Of a stretch of DNA of 18,500 nucleotides, positions 1 through 7,782 are shown piece after piece (the stretch's first letter is position 1; each line of letters opens with the position of its first letter). The stretch is from NCBI GenBank assembly GCA_017861495.1, contig JAGFXW010000103.1:1-18500 (forward strand), in the 5' to 3' direction. The position numbers and the translations under genes are program-made. The notes beneath the pieces are model-generated. The model was not told where the DNA came from, searched no databases, and saw only the letters and a program-made list of their open reading frames with translations. The DNA is from Bacillota bacterium. GTDB taxonomy: Bacteria; Bacillota_C; Negativicutes; CTSoil-072.

Positions 1-509
1 GCCAGCGCTTCGTCAATATTCATTCCGGACTGGTGGTACCGCCGGAATACCTCCCACTGTTCCCGCGCCGCCGCAAACGCCTGTTTCACGTCCCGGCTGC
101 TCTTACCCAGCATTTTGGCAAACTCATCGCAATTGGGCATGTCCACCAGCGATTCCTGGCGGCATTCCACATCCGGATCCAACATCCGTCCTGCCAGACC
201 GGGAACCGTATTGCGCATCATATCCGGCAAGCCAAGAAATTTAGGGCAGAAGCGCTTGCGTTCTTCCACTGAAATCATCCGGGGGATAAAGACCGCATCG
301 ACATCGGTGGCCAATAAATCCACCACATGGCCGCAAAAGATCTTGATCGGCACGCAAATTTCCGCTACCGAATTCCGCACCCCGTTATCCACAATATGTG
401 GGGTCGTATGACCCGACGTTACTGTTTCAATGTTCAAATTATGAAAAAACGCCTGCCACAGTGGATCATAATAGTAAAAAAGCAGAGCCCTTGGCAATCC
501 CACTTTCAT
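1..509 (-). CDS. Acyl-CoA dehydratase activase-related protein (DUF2229 type), N-terminal part, cut by window edge
   Basis: The reading frame starts at the ATG at 509 behind a strong AAGGAGGTGA ribosome binding site and runs off the left edge, giving about 169 residues. The protein opens with MKVGLPRALL followed by YYYDPLW. It then shows EICVPIKIFCGH (conserved Cys-Pro and Cys-Gly-His) and KFLGLPDM. These are the hallmarks of the DUF2229 / CoA-protein-activase family, which is related to the 2-hydroxyacyl-CoA dehydratase component and activator proteins. Members are cytoplasmic and are presumed to bind an iron-sulfur cluster through conserved cysteines. The exact reaction of these stand-alone proteins is not settled. 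No partner gene is visible in the window. A leader hairpin (552-579) precedes the start. The family call is fairly secure and the function is inferred. Confidence 0.75.
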   Translation of the reverse strand, partial: MKVGLPRALLFYYYDPLWQAFFHNLNIETVTSGHTTPHIVDNGVRNSVAEICVPIKIFCGHVVDLLATDVDAVFIPRMISVEERKRFCPKFLGLPDMMRNTVPGLAGRMLDPDVECRQESLVDMPNCDEFAKMLGKSSRDVKQAFAAAREQWEVFRRYHQSGMNIDEAL

Positions 510-551
510 ACTCTCACCTCCTTAGGCAAACGAATAGGTATGTGGTTCAGT

Positions 552-579
552 CCAATGGAAAACCATATTTTTCTATTGG
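552..579 (-). repeat. Leader hairpin upstream of the activase-related gene
   Basis: The arms 552-562 and 569-579 are complementary over 11 bp with one wobble pair. The hairpin lies in the 5' leader of the gene starting at 509. No U-run follows, so it is not a terminator. A TTGACA hexamer lies further upstream (642-647), but its best -10 match is only 14 nt away, so I do not call a promoter there. Confidence 0.35.
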
Positions 580-681
580 GCTAAAAAACGTACATTGATT
601 GAAATTTTTTTGTTGATAAATCTGTTTTGTGTATACTGGTAGAATTATCTGTCAATAGTCATTTTTCCTGCTTTTTTCGGC

Positions 682-731
682 AAAAAAGCGGGGAAAATCA
701 CGTACTTTTTTCAGTACATCATTTTCCCCGC
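682..731 (-). terminator. Rho-independent terminator for the secA transcript
   Basis: On the minus strand an 11-bp GC-rich stem (731-721 with 698-688) carries a short internal GTAC/GTAC stem. It is followed directly by six T residues (687-682). It lies 150 bp past the secA stop, beyond the hairpin repeat at 769-866, so the secA mRNA probably has a long structured 3' UTR. Confidence 0.75.
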
Positions 732-768
732 CTGCAAAACTCCCGTCAAAGCCGTATGCCCCTTCGCA

Positions 769-866
769 CAGCCTGTAACACCCCGCCCTCTTAGGTCGGG
801 ATTAACAGGCTGTAGCTCGAAATAAATTCGACTAAACTTCGGATGGAGTTTTTACTCCACCTGAAG
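769..866. repeat. Hairpin-cluster repeat, copy 1 (downstream of secA)
   Basis: Three consecutive hairpins are seen. The first has arms ACAGCCTGT (769-777) and ACAGGCTGT (805-813). The second is a small CGAA/TTCG hairpin around 818-830. The third is a nested hairpin at 836-865 with ACTTC/GAAGT outer and TGGAGT/ACTCCA inner pairs. The same outer motif and the CGAA-TAAATTCG segment recur at 3545-3593. This looks like a dispersed intergenic repeat. Its role is unknown; a transcript-end stabiliser is possible. Confidence 0.55.
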
Positions 867-880
867 TAAGTCTACATTTA

Positions 881-3388
881 TTATTTGCCGCAGCAGCGTT
901 TATATTTTTTCCCGCTGCCGCAAGGGCACAATTCATTACGGCCAATATGATCCTTGTTCACCAACGGCTGTTTGGCCGTCTCTTCTTCGCCGTGGCTCGC
1001 ATGTGCCTGGCTGAGACGGTCCTCCGCCTGGGGCTGGGTTATGATGTTGACCCGGTAAATATATTTGACCACTTCATCCTGAATATTTTCAATCATGGCC
1101 TGGAACATGTCAAATGCTTCCAGCTTATACTCGATCAACGGATTTTTCTGTCCATAAGCGCGCAGTCCGATCCCCTGCCGCAGCATATCCATTGCATCCA
1201 AATGGTCCATCCATTTCGAATCGACAACCTTCAGCATTACAACTTTTTCCAATTCGCGCATATTATCCGGCCCAAACATGGCTTCGCGGGCGTCGTACGC
1301 TTCAACCGCCGCGTCCTTCAACTCCTCAGACAACTCCTGACGGCTCATTTCTTCCAATTCAGCCTTAACCAGGGCATCATCGGACAGGGAAAAGTTCTCC
1401 TTACAGAACTCGATCAACCCGTCATAATCCCACTCTTCCTGATAGACCTGGGGATTTGCGTAGAGATTCATCCCGTTCTCGATCACCTTATCCACCATCG
1501 CCAGAATATGTTCCTTCAGGTTGTCGTTCATCAGCACTTTGTGGCGCTGGCTGTAAATCACTTCCCGCTGCTGGTTCATGACATCGTCATATTCCAAAAC
1601 GTTTTTCCGGATATCAAAATTGCGGGCCTCCACCTTTTTCTGGGCAGACTCAATAGACCGGGTAATCAATTTATGCTCGATCGGCTCATCTTCGTCTATT
1701 CCTAATTTTTCCATAATACCGGCAATATTATCCGACCCGAACAACCGCATCAAATCGTCTTCCAGTGAGAGGTAAAACCTTGAAGAACCGGGGTCGCCCT
1801 GCCGGCCGCAGCGTCCGCGCAGCTGGTTGTCAATCCGGCGGCTCTCATGCCGTTCCGTGCCGATAATGTGCAAACCGCCCAACGCCGGAACACCTTCGCC
1901 CAGCACAATATCCGTTCCGCGGCCGGCCATATTGGTAGCAATCGTTACTGCGCCGCGTTGGCCTGCCTGTGCCACGATTTCCGCTTCCTTATCATGGAAC
2001 TTGGCGTTCAATACATTATGTTCGATTCCTTGCCGTTTCAACAGCGCGCTTAACTCCTCGGACTGAACAATCGACGTCGTCCCAACCAAAATCGGCTGGC
2101 CGGTCGCATGGCGGGCAGCAATTTCCACCACGGCCGCCTTATACTTCGCCCGTTTATTTTTGTACACCACATCCGGCAAATCTTCCCGGATCATCGGCCG
2201 GTTTGGAGGAATCACAATAACATCCAGATGATAAATTTTACGGAATTCGTCTTCTTCCGTCTTGGCCGTGCCGGTCATACCGGACAGCTTTTTGTACATC
2301 CGGAAATAATTTTGGAACGTAATCGACGCCAGTGTCTGGCTTTCCCGTTCGACTTTGACGCCTTCCTTCGCTTCGATGGCCTGGTGCAGTCCATCGGAAT
2401 ACCGCCGTCCGAACATCAGCCGGCCGGTAAATTCATCGACGATGATGACTTCGCCGTCTTTCACCACGTAATCGCGATCGCGTTTCATCAAGGCATTCGC
2501 CCGCAGCGCCTGGTTAAAATGGTGGGACAGTTCGATATTTTCACTATCGTATAAGTTTTTTACACTCAACATTTTTTCCGTTTTGGCAATGCCGCTTTCC
2601 GTCGGCGCTACGGTATGCGCTTTTTCATCGACCGTATAATCTTCGCCTTCTTTGAGTTTCGGCACAATCTTCGCCAATACGAAATACATATCCGTCGACT
2701 TTTCGCCCGGTCCGGAAATGATTAGCGGCGTCCGCGCTTCGTCGACCAAAATGCTGTCCACTTCGTCGACGATGGCGTAATTCAGCGGGCGCTGCACCAT
2801 CTGCTCGGCATAAATCACCATATTATCCCGCAAATAATCAAAGCCAAACTCATTATTCGTACCATAAGTAATATCGCAGCTATAGGCCGCCCGGCGCTGG
2901 GCAAAGTCCATATCATGGACGATCAGGCCGACCGACAGACCGAGAAAGCTGTATATTTTCCCCATCCACTCGCTGTCGCGACGAGCCAGGTAATCATTGA
3001 CCGTAACCACATGTACCCCTTTGCCGGTCAACGCGTTCAAATAAGCCGGGAGCGTGGCCACCAGGGTTTTTCCTTCCCCGGTACGCATCTCGGCAATATT
3101 CCCCTCGTGAAGGGTAATCCCGCCCAGCATTTGCACATCAAAATGGCGCATGGCCAGCACCCGGCGCGATGCTTCCCGCACCACGGCAAACGCTTCATGC
3201 AGTATCGAATCCAGCTCTTCACCATCTTCCAACCGCTGGCGGAATTCCGCCGTCTTGCCCGCGAGGGAAGCGTCGCTCATCGCTTGCATATCTTTTTCCA
3301 ACAGATTGATTTTTTCCACATGTTCCATCATCCGCCGGATTTCTTTTTCGTTATCATCACCAAATATTTTTTTGAGAAATTTCAGCAA
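881..3388 (-). CDS. secA: Preprotein translocase ATPase subunit SecA
   Basis: This 835-residue protein is the motor of the Sec pathway. It binds unfolded preproteins and pushes them through SecYEG at the inner membrane by ATP hydrolysis. Visible motifs are Walker A MRTGEGKT (about 101-108), the DEVD box (208-211) within [14 protein letters not shown], motif [12 protein letters not shown], and a C-terminal zinc/SecB-binding tail with Cys821, Cys823, Cys832 and Cys833 ([13 protein letters not shown]). The length is normal. The start is a TTG codon at 3388, because the conserved [11 protein letters not shown]-terminus begins there and GGGGTGA lies just upstream. A sigma-A promoter lies at 3423-3451. 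hpf lies upstream on the same strand, an arrangement common in Firmicutes. prfB, often found right after secA in that phylum, is not present here. Confidence 0.98.
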   Translation of the reverse strand: MLKFLKKIFGDDNEKEIRRMMEHVEKINLLEKDMQAMSDASLAGKTAEFRQRLEDGEELDSILHEAFAVVREASRRVLAMRHFDVQMLGGITLHEGNIAEMRTGEGKTLVATLPAYLNALTGKGVHVVTVNDYLARRDSEWMGKIYSFLGLSVGLIVHDMDFAQRRAAYSCDITYGTNNEFGFDYLRDNMVIYAEQMVQRPLNYAIVDEVDSILVDEARTPLIISGPGEKSTDMYFVLAKIVPKLKEGEDYTVDEKAHTVAPTESGIAKTEKMLSVKNLYDSENIELSHHFNQALRANALMKRDRDYVVKDGEVIIVDEFTGRLMFGRRYSDGLHQAIEAKEGVKVERESQTLASITFQNYFRMYKKLSGMTGTAKTEEDEFRKIYHLDVIVIPPNRPMIREDLPDVVYKNKRAKYKAAVVEIAARHATGQPILVGTTSIVQSEELSALLKRQGIEHNVLNAKFHDKEAEIVAQAGQRGAVTIATNMAGRGTDIVLGEGVPALGGLHIIGTERHESRRIDNQLRGRCGRQGDPGSSRFYLSLEDDLMRLFGSDNIAGIMEKLGIDEDEPIEHKLITRSIESAQKKVEARNFDIRKNVLEYDDVMNQQREVIYSQRHKVLMNDNLKEHILAMVDKVIENGMNLYANPQVYQEEWDYDGLIEFCKENFSLSDDALVKAELEEMSRQELSEELKDAAVEAYDAREAMFGPDNMRELEKVVMLKVVDSKWMDHLDAMDMLRQGIGLRAYGQKNPLIEYKLEAFDMFQAMIENIQDEVVKYIYRVNIITQPQAEDRLSQAHASHGEEETAKQPLVNKDHIGRNELCPCGSGKKYKRCCGK

Positions 3389-3422
3389 CCAAGTTCACCC
3401 CTTAACACACTCTATTCACATA

Positions 3423-3451
3423 ATTCTATCAAACCCGCTGGTAAAAGTCAA
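3423..3451 (-). promoter_or_regulatory. Sigma-A promoter of secA
   Basis: On the minus strand TTGACT (3451-3446), a 17-nt spacer and TAGAAT (3428-3423) precede the secA start by about 30 nt. This is 5/6 matches for each hexamer and ideal spacing. Confidence 0.75.
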
Positions 3452-3544
3452 AGGCAAGGAGGGCAGTCCGTTTCTCGTGACCAAAACGCTCCAATGCAAC
3501 GGTCTGGCCCATGATTATATATAACGCTCCACCGAATCTCGTCA

Positions 3545-3640
3545 ACAGCCTGTAAAACTTCGTTAACAGGCTGTACGACTCGAAGTAAATTCGCTCTAAG
3601 GGTTTGCGCGGGTTAAAAACCCTTCAAACCGAAGGCTCAT
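3545..3640. repeat. Hairpin-cluster repeat, copy 2 (between hpf and secA)
   Basis: Arms ACAGCCTGT (3545-3553) and ACAGGCTGT (3566-3574) form a tight hairpin. It is followed by the CGAAGTAAATTCG segment and then by an AAGGGTTT/AAACCCTT-type hairpin (about 3598-3624). The order matches copy 1 at 769-866, but the last hairpin has a different sequence with a similar fold. Confidence 0.5.
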
Positions 3641-3742
3641 TCATACCGCTAATCTTCCGCTTATGGATGTAATCATGGGCCCGCCTTGCCGCCGCTAAAA
3701 AAGTGATCAACAGCTCCCCTGACCGCCACACTCGCAAAAGGT

Positions 3743-3771
3743 AAGGCAGGCTGTTTTGAGCAGCCTGCCTT
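3743..3771 (-). terminator. Terminator-like hairpin downstream of hpf
   Basis: An 11-bp perfect stem, AAGGCAGGCTG (3743-3753) with CAGCCTGCCTT (3761-3771), begins 18 bp after the hpf stop. The U-run on the minus side is weak (ACCTTTTGC), so termination may be partial and some transcripts may reach secA. Confidence 0.65.
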
Positions 3772-3788
3772 TTGTTGCTTCTCTGCGA

Positions 3789-4346
3789 TTAGAATTCCGG
3801 CTCGATCAACCCGTAATACCCGTCTTTGCGGCGATACACCACATTGACGTCTTCCGTCTCGGAATTGGTGAATACATAGAAATCGTGATTTACCATGTTC
3901 ATCTGCATGATCGCTTCTTCGATGTCCATCGGTTTCCAGGCAAAGCGCTTGGTTTTCACAACCTTGAACTCTTCTTCCGCTTCCTGCGCCTGAGCAAGCG
4001 CTGCGCTTGCGGCGCTGGCAGCAGCCATTTCGCCTCTCAGTCCTTCCCGGAGTTTGCGGTCAAAGCGGCTTTTATATCGTTCAATCTGCTTATCCAGCTT
4101 ATCAGTCACAGAATCGATGGAAGTATACATATCAAGCGTGGACTCTTCCCCCCGCAAGAGCATTCCATTCACTACCGGAATCGTAACTTCAACAATGTGA
4201 CGACCTTTTTCTACTGTGAGGACTACAGTAATTTCGCCTAGCATCCGGCTGTTGAAATACTTAGTAATCTTACCAACACGTTTTTCCACATAGTCTTTTA
4301 ATGCTGGCGTAATCTGAATGTTTTTACCGCGTACAGTCATTGCCAT
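3789..4346 (-). CDS. hpf: Ribosome hibernation-promoting factor, long form
   Basis: The 185-residue product has an N-terminal S30AE domain (about 1-100, starting MAMTVRGKNIQITPAL). A Glu/Ala-rich linker follows, and then a C-terminal dimerisation domain (about 125-183) with the conserved FVVYRR-like stretch NVVYRRKDGYYGLIEPEF. Long HPF binds the 30S decoding region and dimerises 70S ribosomes into inactive 100S particles in stationary phase. The start at 4346 is preceded by GGGGATGAGG; the second ATG (4340) is an alternative. Upstream lies a candidate sigma-H promoter (4384-4410), which would match the sigma-H/sigma-B control known for the B. subtilis homologue. The gene is followed by a hairpin terminator and secA. 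Confidence 0.96.
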   Translation of the reverse strand: MAMTVRGKNIQITPALKDYVEKRVGKITKYFNSRMLGEITVVLTVEKGRHIVEVTIPVVNGMLLRGEESTLDMYTSIDSVTDKLDKQIERYKSRFDRKLREGLRGEMAAASAASAALAQAQEAEEEFKVVKTKRFAWKPMDIEEAIMQMNMVNHDFYVFTNSETEDVNVVYRRKDGYYGLIEPEF

Positions 4347-4383
4347 AATACCTCATCCCCTTTCCAGTGTCCCTATTTGTATT

Positions 4384-4410
4384 ATTCACCAAACACAGAA
4401 AAATTCCTAT
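4384..4410 (-). promoter_or_regulatory. Candidate sigma-H promoter of hpf
   Basis: On the minus strand ATAGGAATT (4410-4402) fits the sigma-H -35 pattern RWAGGAxxT. After 13 nt comes TGAAT (4388-4384), which fits the -10 pattern HGAAT. The usual spacing is about 14. No good sigma-A pair is apparent in this stretch. Confidence 0.45.
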
Positions 4411-4510
4411 CGGAAATCGTAAAAATTACAGAAAAATTTACAAAAAATAGCCATATTTCGGAATGTATACAAAATGTTGTTTCAGGGCGTATTGCACAGG
4501 CAGGACGTGT

Positions 4511-4678
4511 GGTCAATGGGACGGTTGATCACCTTTCCAGCGGCGGGACTGGGCTCATGATTATTTCCATAAGCGGAGGTCAAGCGACAGAGTCGGAGCG
4601 GTGGAAATAATCATGAGCCCAGCCTGTTGCATCGAACCTTTCGGTCACCATAGCCGTATGAGAACCGTCCCCTTGACC
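4511..4678. repeat. 168-bp nested inverted-repeat element (REP/MITE-like or structured RNA)
   Basis: The ends 4511-4526 and 4663-4678 are complementary at 15 of 16 positions, with core GGGACGGTT. Inside, 4549-4569 and 4602-4622 form a perfect 21-bp stem around a 32-nt GC-rich loop. There is no convincing coding frame. The terminal GGGGACGGTT motif resembles REP-type repeats common in clostridial and Negativicute genomes; that link is from memory and inference. It lies between the csp terminator and the hpf promoter. Confidence 0.7.
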
Positions 4679-4702
4679 TTTTTCAACAGTCTGTATAAAT
4701 AC

Positions 4703-4730
4703 CAAAAACCCGGCCATACTATAGCCGGGT
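4703..4730 (-). terminator. Rho-independent terminator of csp
   Basis: The stem ACCCGGC/GCCGGGT (4730-4724 with 4714-4708) is followed on the minus strand by TTTTTGG. It lies 35 bp beyond the csp stop. Confidence 0.8.
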
Positions 4731-4764
4731 CTGATTCGCAATATAATATTAATAATGCAATAAA

Positions 4765-4962
4765 TTAGGCCTTGATAACGTTAGCAGCTTGCGGTCCACG
4801 TGAGCCTTCAACGATGTCGAAGTCTACTTGTTGACCTTCAGTTAAAGTTTTGAAACCCTCGTCCTGAATAGCCGAGAAGTGAACGAATACATCGCCGCCG
4901 TCTTCTCTTTCAATGAAACCATAACCCTTTTCTGCGCTGAACCATTTTACTTTACCGATCAT
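4765..4962 (-). CDS. csp: Cold-shock domain protein (CspA family)
   Basis: The 65-residue protein is a single OB-fold cold-shock domain. RNP1 is KGYGFI (residues 12-17) and RNP2 is VFVHF (about 25-29). The sequence opens [13 protein letters not shown]. Such proteins bind single-stranded RNA or DNA and act as RNA chaperones in the cytoplasm. The start is backed by AGGAGG 8 nt upstream. A perfect consensus sigma-A promoter (5014-5042) inside the 3' end of the neighbouring ABC ATPase frame gives a leader of about 45 nt, much shorter than the temperature-sensing leader of E. coli cspA. A strong terminator follows, so this is a monocistronic unit. Confidence 0.97.
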   Translation of the reverse strand: MIGKVKWFSAEKGYGFIEREDGGDVFVHFSAIQDEGFKTLTEGQQVDFDIVEGSRGPQAANVIKA

Positions 4963-4985
4963 CAGAAATTCCTCCTAAATATGTA

Positions 4986-5762
4986 CTACAGACCACACCT
5001 GGCCACAAACATGAGTATATCACCGCTGGTTTTTACTGTCAACCTACAATATCTTTGAAACGACTTTGTCCGCTCTTCTTTCGCATGATAAAAGACGTCA
5101 TTGGGGCTTCCTTGCTCAATAATCCGGCCTTCATCAATAAAAATAACCCGGCTGCCGACTTCACGGGCAAAGCCCATTTCGTGGGTCACAACCACCATGG
5201 TCATGCCGTCTTTTACGAGGGTTTTCATGACATCCAAAACTTCTTTCACCATTTCCGGATCCAACGCCGAAGTCGGTTCGTCGAACAACATGACCCGCGG
5301 CCGCATCGCCAACGCCCTTGCAATCGCCACACGCTGCTGCTGGCCGCCGGACAACTGCTCCGGATACGCATTCGCTTTATCCGCTAAACCTACCTTCTCC
5401 AATAAATCCAGCGCAATTTTCTGTGCTTCCAGTTTCGGCATCTTCCGCACTTTGACTGGCGCCAATTCAATATTCTCCAACACCGTCATATGGGGAAACA
5501 AGTTAAACCGCTGAAACACCATGCCGACTTCCGCCCGCACTTTATTGATCACGCTCTCCTGACGGCTCAGCGTAATCCCATCCACCACAATCTCGCCGTC
5601 GCTCGGCTCCTCCAGATAGTTGATGCAGCGCAAAATCGTGCTTTTACCGGAACCGCTCGGCCCGATGATAACAACCACTTCGCCTTCCTCGACCTGCAAA
5701 TCAACACCGCGGAGCACATGCAAATTACCAAATTTTTTATGCAAATTCTTAATGCTTATCAT
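4986..5762 (-). CDS. Polar amino-acid ABC transporter, ATP-binding protein, with aberrant C-terminal tail
   Basis: This is the cytoplasmic ATPase of a GlnQ/HisP-type amino-acid importer. It has Walker [10 protein letters not shown] (about 34-42), Q-loop FQRFNLFPH, signature LSGGQQQRV, Walker [13 protein letters not shown] and H-loop VVTHEM. The ATG at 5762 is chosen; it has GGAGG 10 nt upstream, and a TTG at 5765 is an alternative. The gene overlaps the 3' end of the permease gene, so the two are co-translated. After ERTKSF, where family members normally end within a few residues, the frame runs on for about 20 unrelated residues. A shift of one reading frame at that point would give KDIVG and a stop at 5039. 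The extra tail overlaps the csp promoter and is probably a frameshift product. Confidence 0.93.
   Translation of the reverse strand: MISIKNLHKKFGNLHVLRGVDLQVEEGEVVVIIGPSGSGKSTILRCINYLEEPSDGEIVVDGITLSRQESVINKVRAEVGMVFQRFNLFPHMTVLENIELAPVKVRKMPKLEAQKIALDLLEKVGLADKANAYPEQLSGGQQQRVAIARALAMRPRVMLFDEPTSALDPEMVKEVLDVMKTLVKDGMTMVVVTHEMGFAREVGSRVIFIDEGRIIEQGSPNDVFYHAKEERTKSFQRYCRLTVKTSGDILMFVARCGL
5014..5042 (-). promoter_or_regulatory. Consensus sigma-A promoter of csp
   Basis: On the minus strand TTGACA (5042-5037), exactly 17 nt and TATACT (5019-5014) lie 45-80 nt before the csp start. The promoter sits inside the terminal codons of the upstream ABC ATPase frame. Confidence 0.85.
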
Positions 5763-6414
5763 CAATTTTATACCTCCGCTCCAAATAATCCACCAAGCGG
5801 GAAATCGTCAATGTCATAATCAGGTATAAAAAAGCCACCGTCATCCAAATTTCAAACGAACCGTACGTCCGGGCGATAATCAACTGGCCGCGCCGGGTCA
5901 ATTCTTCAAACCCAATCACCGATACCAACGAAGAATCCTTCAGCATGGCAATAAACTCGTTGCCGAGCGGCGGAATAATCCGTTTAAACGCCTGCGGCAA
6001 AATAATATAGCGCATCGTCTGCGGCCATGACATCCCCAAGGAACGTCCGGCTTCCATCTGTCCTTTGTCGATCGACTGGATGCCGCCCCGGAAAATTTCG
6101 GCAATATACGCGCCGCTATTGATACTGCAGGCCGTCACAGCGGCCACGAACGGGTCAATGCGCTGTCCTGTCAACACCGGCAGGGCAAAATACATTAAAA
6201 AAATCTGGACCAACAGCGGCGTCCCACGGATAAAATCGACATACACCGTAGCCACCAGCTTGACAGCCCAAATTTTCGACAATCGCGCCATGCCCATAAA
6301 CATCCCGATAAATAAACCAAAGCCCACGCTTAGCAAGGTGATCTGCAGCGTGACTACCGCCCCCAGCAGCAGCAGGGGAATTGAGTTAACAATTAAATCA
6401 AAATCAAAATTCAT
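5749..6414 (-). CDS. Polar amino-acid ABC transporter, permease protein
   Basis: This hydrophobic protein of about 221 residues spans the inner membrane and forms the channel of a GlnP/HisM-type importer. Membrane segments are visible near [32 protein letters not shown], around [14 protein letters not shown] and at the C-terminus ([13 protein letters not shown]). The cytoplasmic EAA loop reads [16 protein letters not shown] followed by [12 protein letters not shown] and docks onto the ATPase. The ATG at 6414 follows GGTGA at a 5-nt spacing; a GTG at 6423 is an alternative start. Its 3' end overlaps the ATPase start. It has its own consensus promoter (6463-6491), although the binding-protein gene lies directly upstream. 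Confidence 0.95.
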   Translation of the reverse strand: MNFDFDLIVNSIPLLLLGAVVTLQITLLSVGFGLFIGMFMGMARLSKIWAVKLVATVYVDFIRGTPLLVQIFLMYFALPVLTGQRIDPFVAAVTACSINSGAYIAEIFRGGIQSIDKGQMEAGRSLGMSWPQTMRYIILPQAFKRIIPPLGNEFIAMLKDSSLVSVIGFEELTRRGQLIIARTYGSFEIWMTVAFLYLIMTLTISRLVDYLERRYKIDDKH

Positions 6415-6446
6415 TCCTCTCACCCTATCTAACCGATTTCCTTCAC

Positions 6447-6493
6447 CTGTAAATACAGTAAAATTATATGCGTGTTGAAATACCCTGTCAACA
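6447..6493 (-). promoter_or_regulatory. Consensus sigma-A promoter of the permease-ATPase unit, with two palindromes
   Basis: On the minus strand TTGACA (6491-6486), a 17-nt spacer and TATAAT (6468-6463) form a perfect consensus promoter. An inverted repeat TGTTGA/TCAACA (6473-6478 and 6488-6493) covers the -35 box and spacer. A palindrome CTGTAAATACAG (6447-6458) lies at the likely transcription start. Either could be a repressor operator; the regulator is unknown. Confidence 0.75.
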
Positions 6494-6531
6494 ATAAAAA
6501 AATACGAGGCACAACCTCAGTCGCACCTCGT
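6494..6531 (-). terminator. Rho-independent terminator of the amino-acid-binding protein gene
   Basis: The hairpin ACGAGG...CCTCGT (6531-6504) with wobble pairs above it is followed on the minus strand by a run of seven T residues. It lies 16 bp past the stop. It separates the binding-protein unit from the permease-ATPase unit and would give excess binding protein over transporter. Confidence 0.75.
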
Positions 6532-6546
6532 TCATCGTATCCTCTT

Positions 6547-7323
6547 TTATTGCGGCGGCTTTTTGCCAAACCATTTCACGTAAATTTTCTCGTACTCGCC
6601 GTTTTTCTTCAGCTCATCCAACGCTTTGTTGATCTTTTCGCCCAATTCGGCATTTTTCTTGGAAGTCGCGATCCCGTATTCTTCCGAATTCAGCGGCTCG
6701 CCAACCATTTTGGCCCCTTTGCCGCTTGCCTGGGTAAGGTAATATTCGTTAACCGGCAGATCGTTTACTACCGCATCCACACCGCTGTTTTTCAACTCCA
6801 GGAACGCTTCCGGAGCGGTGTTAAACTCGCGGACTTTCGCATTTTTGATCTTCTTAGCCTCATCAGCGCCGGTAGTGCCGATTTGTACGCCGATATTCTT
6901 GCCGTCCAGATCTTTAAAGCTCTTCACCGCTTCGTTATCCGCCCGGACCACAACCGATAAGCCGGATTTATAATACGGTTTAGTGAAATTCACTTTCTTG
7001 GCCCGTTCTTCTTTGATGGTCATCGACGAAATCGCAACATCGATATTGCCGGCTTCCAACGCCGGGATCAAACCATCGAAGCCCATGCTCTGAATTTGCA
7101 CTTCATACCCCATTTGTTTACCGATCGCCCGGATCAAATCCATATCGAAACCAACATACTCTTTTGATTTCTCATCCTGGAATTCAAACGGCGCAAACGC
7201 AGTATCCGATCCAACTTTCAGCACCTTCGGCTTCTCCGCCGCTTTTTGCCCGCCACAGCCAACCATTGCCAGCGACAAAGCGAACACGCATAAAACAACT
7301 ACCGCAACCAGTTTTTTCGACAT
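6547..7323 (-). CDS. Amino-acid ABC transporter substrate-binding lipoprotein
   Basis: The mature protein is a type-II periplasmic binding domain (SBP_bac_3 / GlnH-HisJ family) of about 235 residues. The start at 7323 follows GGGGG and gives MSKKLVAVVV, a hydrophobic signal segment and lipobox AMVGC with Cys23 as the lipidation site. Binding-cleft signatures are SDTAFAPFEF near the N-terminus, GFDMDLIRAIG, SSMTIKEERAKKV with the arginine that holds the ligand carboxylate, and KNIGVQIGTTG. It delivers amino acids to the permease-ATPase encoded downstream. Specificity (basic or polar amino acid) cannot be settled by eye. A sigma-A promoter lies at 7360-7388, and a terminator precedes the permease gene. 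Confidence 0.95.
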   Translation of the reverse strand: MSKKLVAVVVLCVFALSLAMVGCGGQKAAEKPKVLKVGSDTAFAPFEFQDEKSKEYVGFDMDLIRAIGKQMGYEVQIQSMGFDGLIPALEAGNIDVAISSMTIKEERAKKVNFTKPYYKSGLSVVVRADNEAVKSFKDLDGKNIGVQIGTTGADEAKKIKNAKVREFNTAPEAFLELKNSGVDAVVNDLPVNEYYLTQASGKGAKMVGEPLNSEEYGIATSKKNAELGEKINKALDELKKNGEYEKIYVKWFGKKPPQ

Positions 7324-7359
7324 TCCACAACCCCCTACTATTAATATTAAACATCCATA

Positions 7360-7388
7360 ATTATACAAATAACATAAGAAAAAAGCAA
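7360..7388 (-). promoter_or_regulatory. Sigma-A promoter of the substrate-binding protein gene
   Basis: TTGCTT (7388-7383), a 17-nt spacer and TATAAT (7365-7360) lie on the minus strand, about 35 nt before the ATG. Confidence 0.75.
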
Positions 7389-7407
7389 TCTTTTTGTGAA
7401 AATTCCC

Positions 7408-7446
7408 CTTATAAAAAACACAAAGCCCGGAACGTATTCCGGGCCA
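7408..7446 (-). terminator. Rho-independent terminator of the zinc-ribbon gene
   Basis: The 8-bp stem GCCCGGAA/TTCCGGGC (7444-7437 with 7432-7425) is followed on the minus strand by TTTGTGTTTTTT. It lies 20 bp after the zinc-ribbon stop. Confidence 0.8.
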
Positions 7447-7463
7447 AAACTATCAAATATATA

Positions 7464-7751
7464 CTATTGCTCCCTTTTCTTCGCAAAGCACTCCCGACAA
7501 TAAATCGGCCGATCATTGCGTGGTTTGAATGGGACCAATGTAGTTACACCGCACTCAGCGCAAACCGCCTCGTACATTTCCCGCGCTCCTGCGCCGCCAT
7601 TCCGTTCCCGTTTACGGGCATCACGGCACTCCCGGCAGCGAGCGGGTTCATTTTCAAAACCTTTTTCGGCGTAAAACTCTTGCTCACCTGCTGTAAATAT
7701 AAAATCCTGCCCACAGTCTTTACATTTGAGAGTTTTGTCCTGAAAAGCCAT
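7464..7751 (-). CDS. Small protein with two zinc ribbons (zf-trcl and CxxC-x17-CxxC)
   Basis: This 95-residue cytoplasmic protein has two four-cysteine zinc sites. The first, residues 10-42, has CKDCG and CRECR. The second has CAECG and CRECF separated by exactly 17 residues, the spacing that defines the CxxC-x17-CxxC domain family. Between them is a basic linker (ARKRERNGGAG). Proteins of this build are common in anaerobic Firmicutes and other anaerobes. They are presumed nucleic-acid or protein binders, but no function is established. The start at 7751 has GAGGG about 9 nt upstream. The gene begins only 31 nt after the U-run of the structured RNA at 7783-8038 with no promoter visible between them, so its expression may depend on read-through of that RNA. 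Confidence 0.88.
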   Translation of the reverse strand: MAFQDKTLKCKDCGQDFIFTAGEQEFYAEKGFENEPARCRECRDARKRERNGGAGAREMYEAVCAECGVTTLVPFKPRNDRPIYCRECFAKKREQ

Positions 7752-7782
7752 TAATGAAATCCCTCATCTCTTCTTGAAAATT

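Noticed and set aside
947..1705. A 252-codon open frame on the plus strand
   Set aside because: It lies wholly antisense to secA, has no ribosome binding site, and has His/Phe/Leu-rich composition typical of a reverse-complement shadow.
2915..3514. A 199-codon plus-strand frame
   Set aside because: It is antisense to the secA 5' end and promoter, with no family resemblance.
4377..4610. A 77-codon plus-strand frame
   Set aside because: It runs into the nested inverted repeat, has no ribosome binding site, and overlaps the hpf promoter region.
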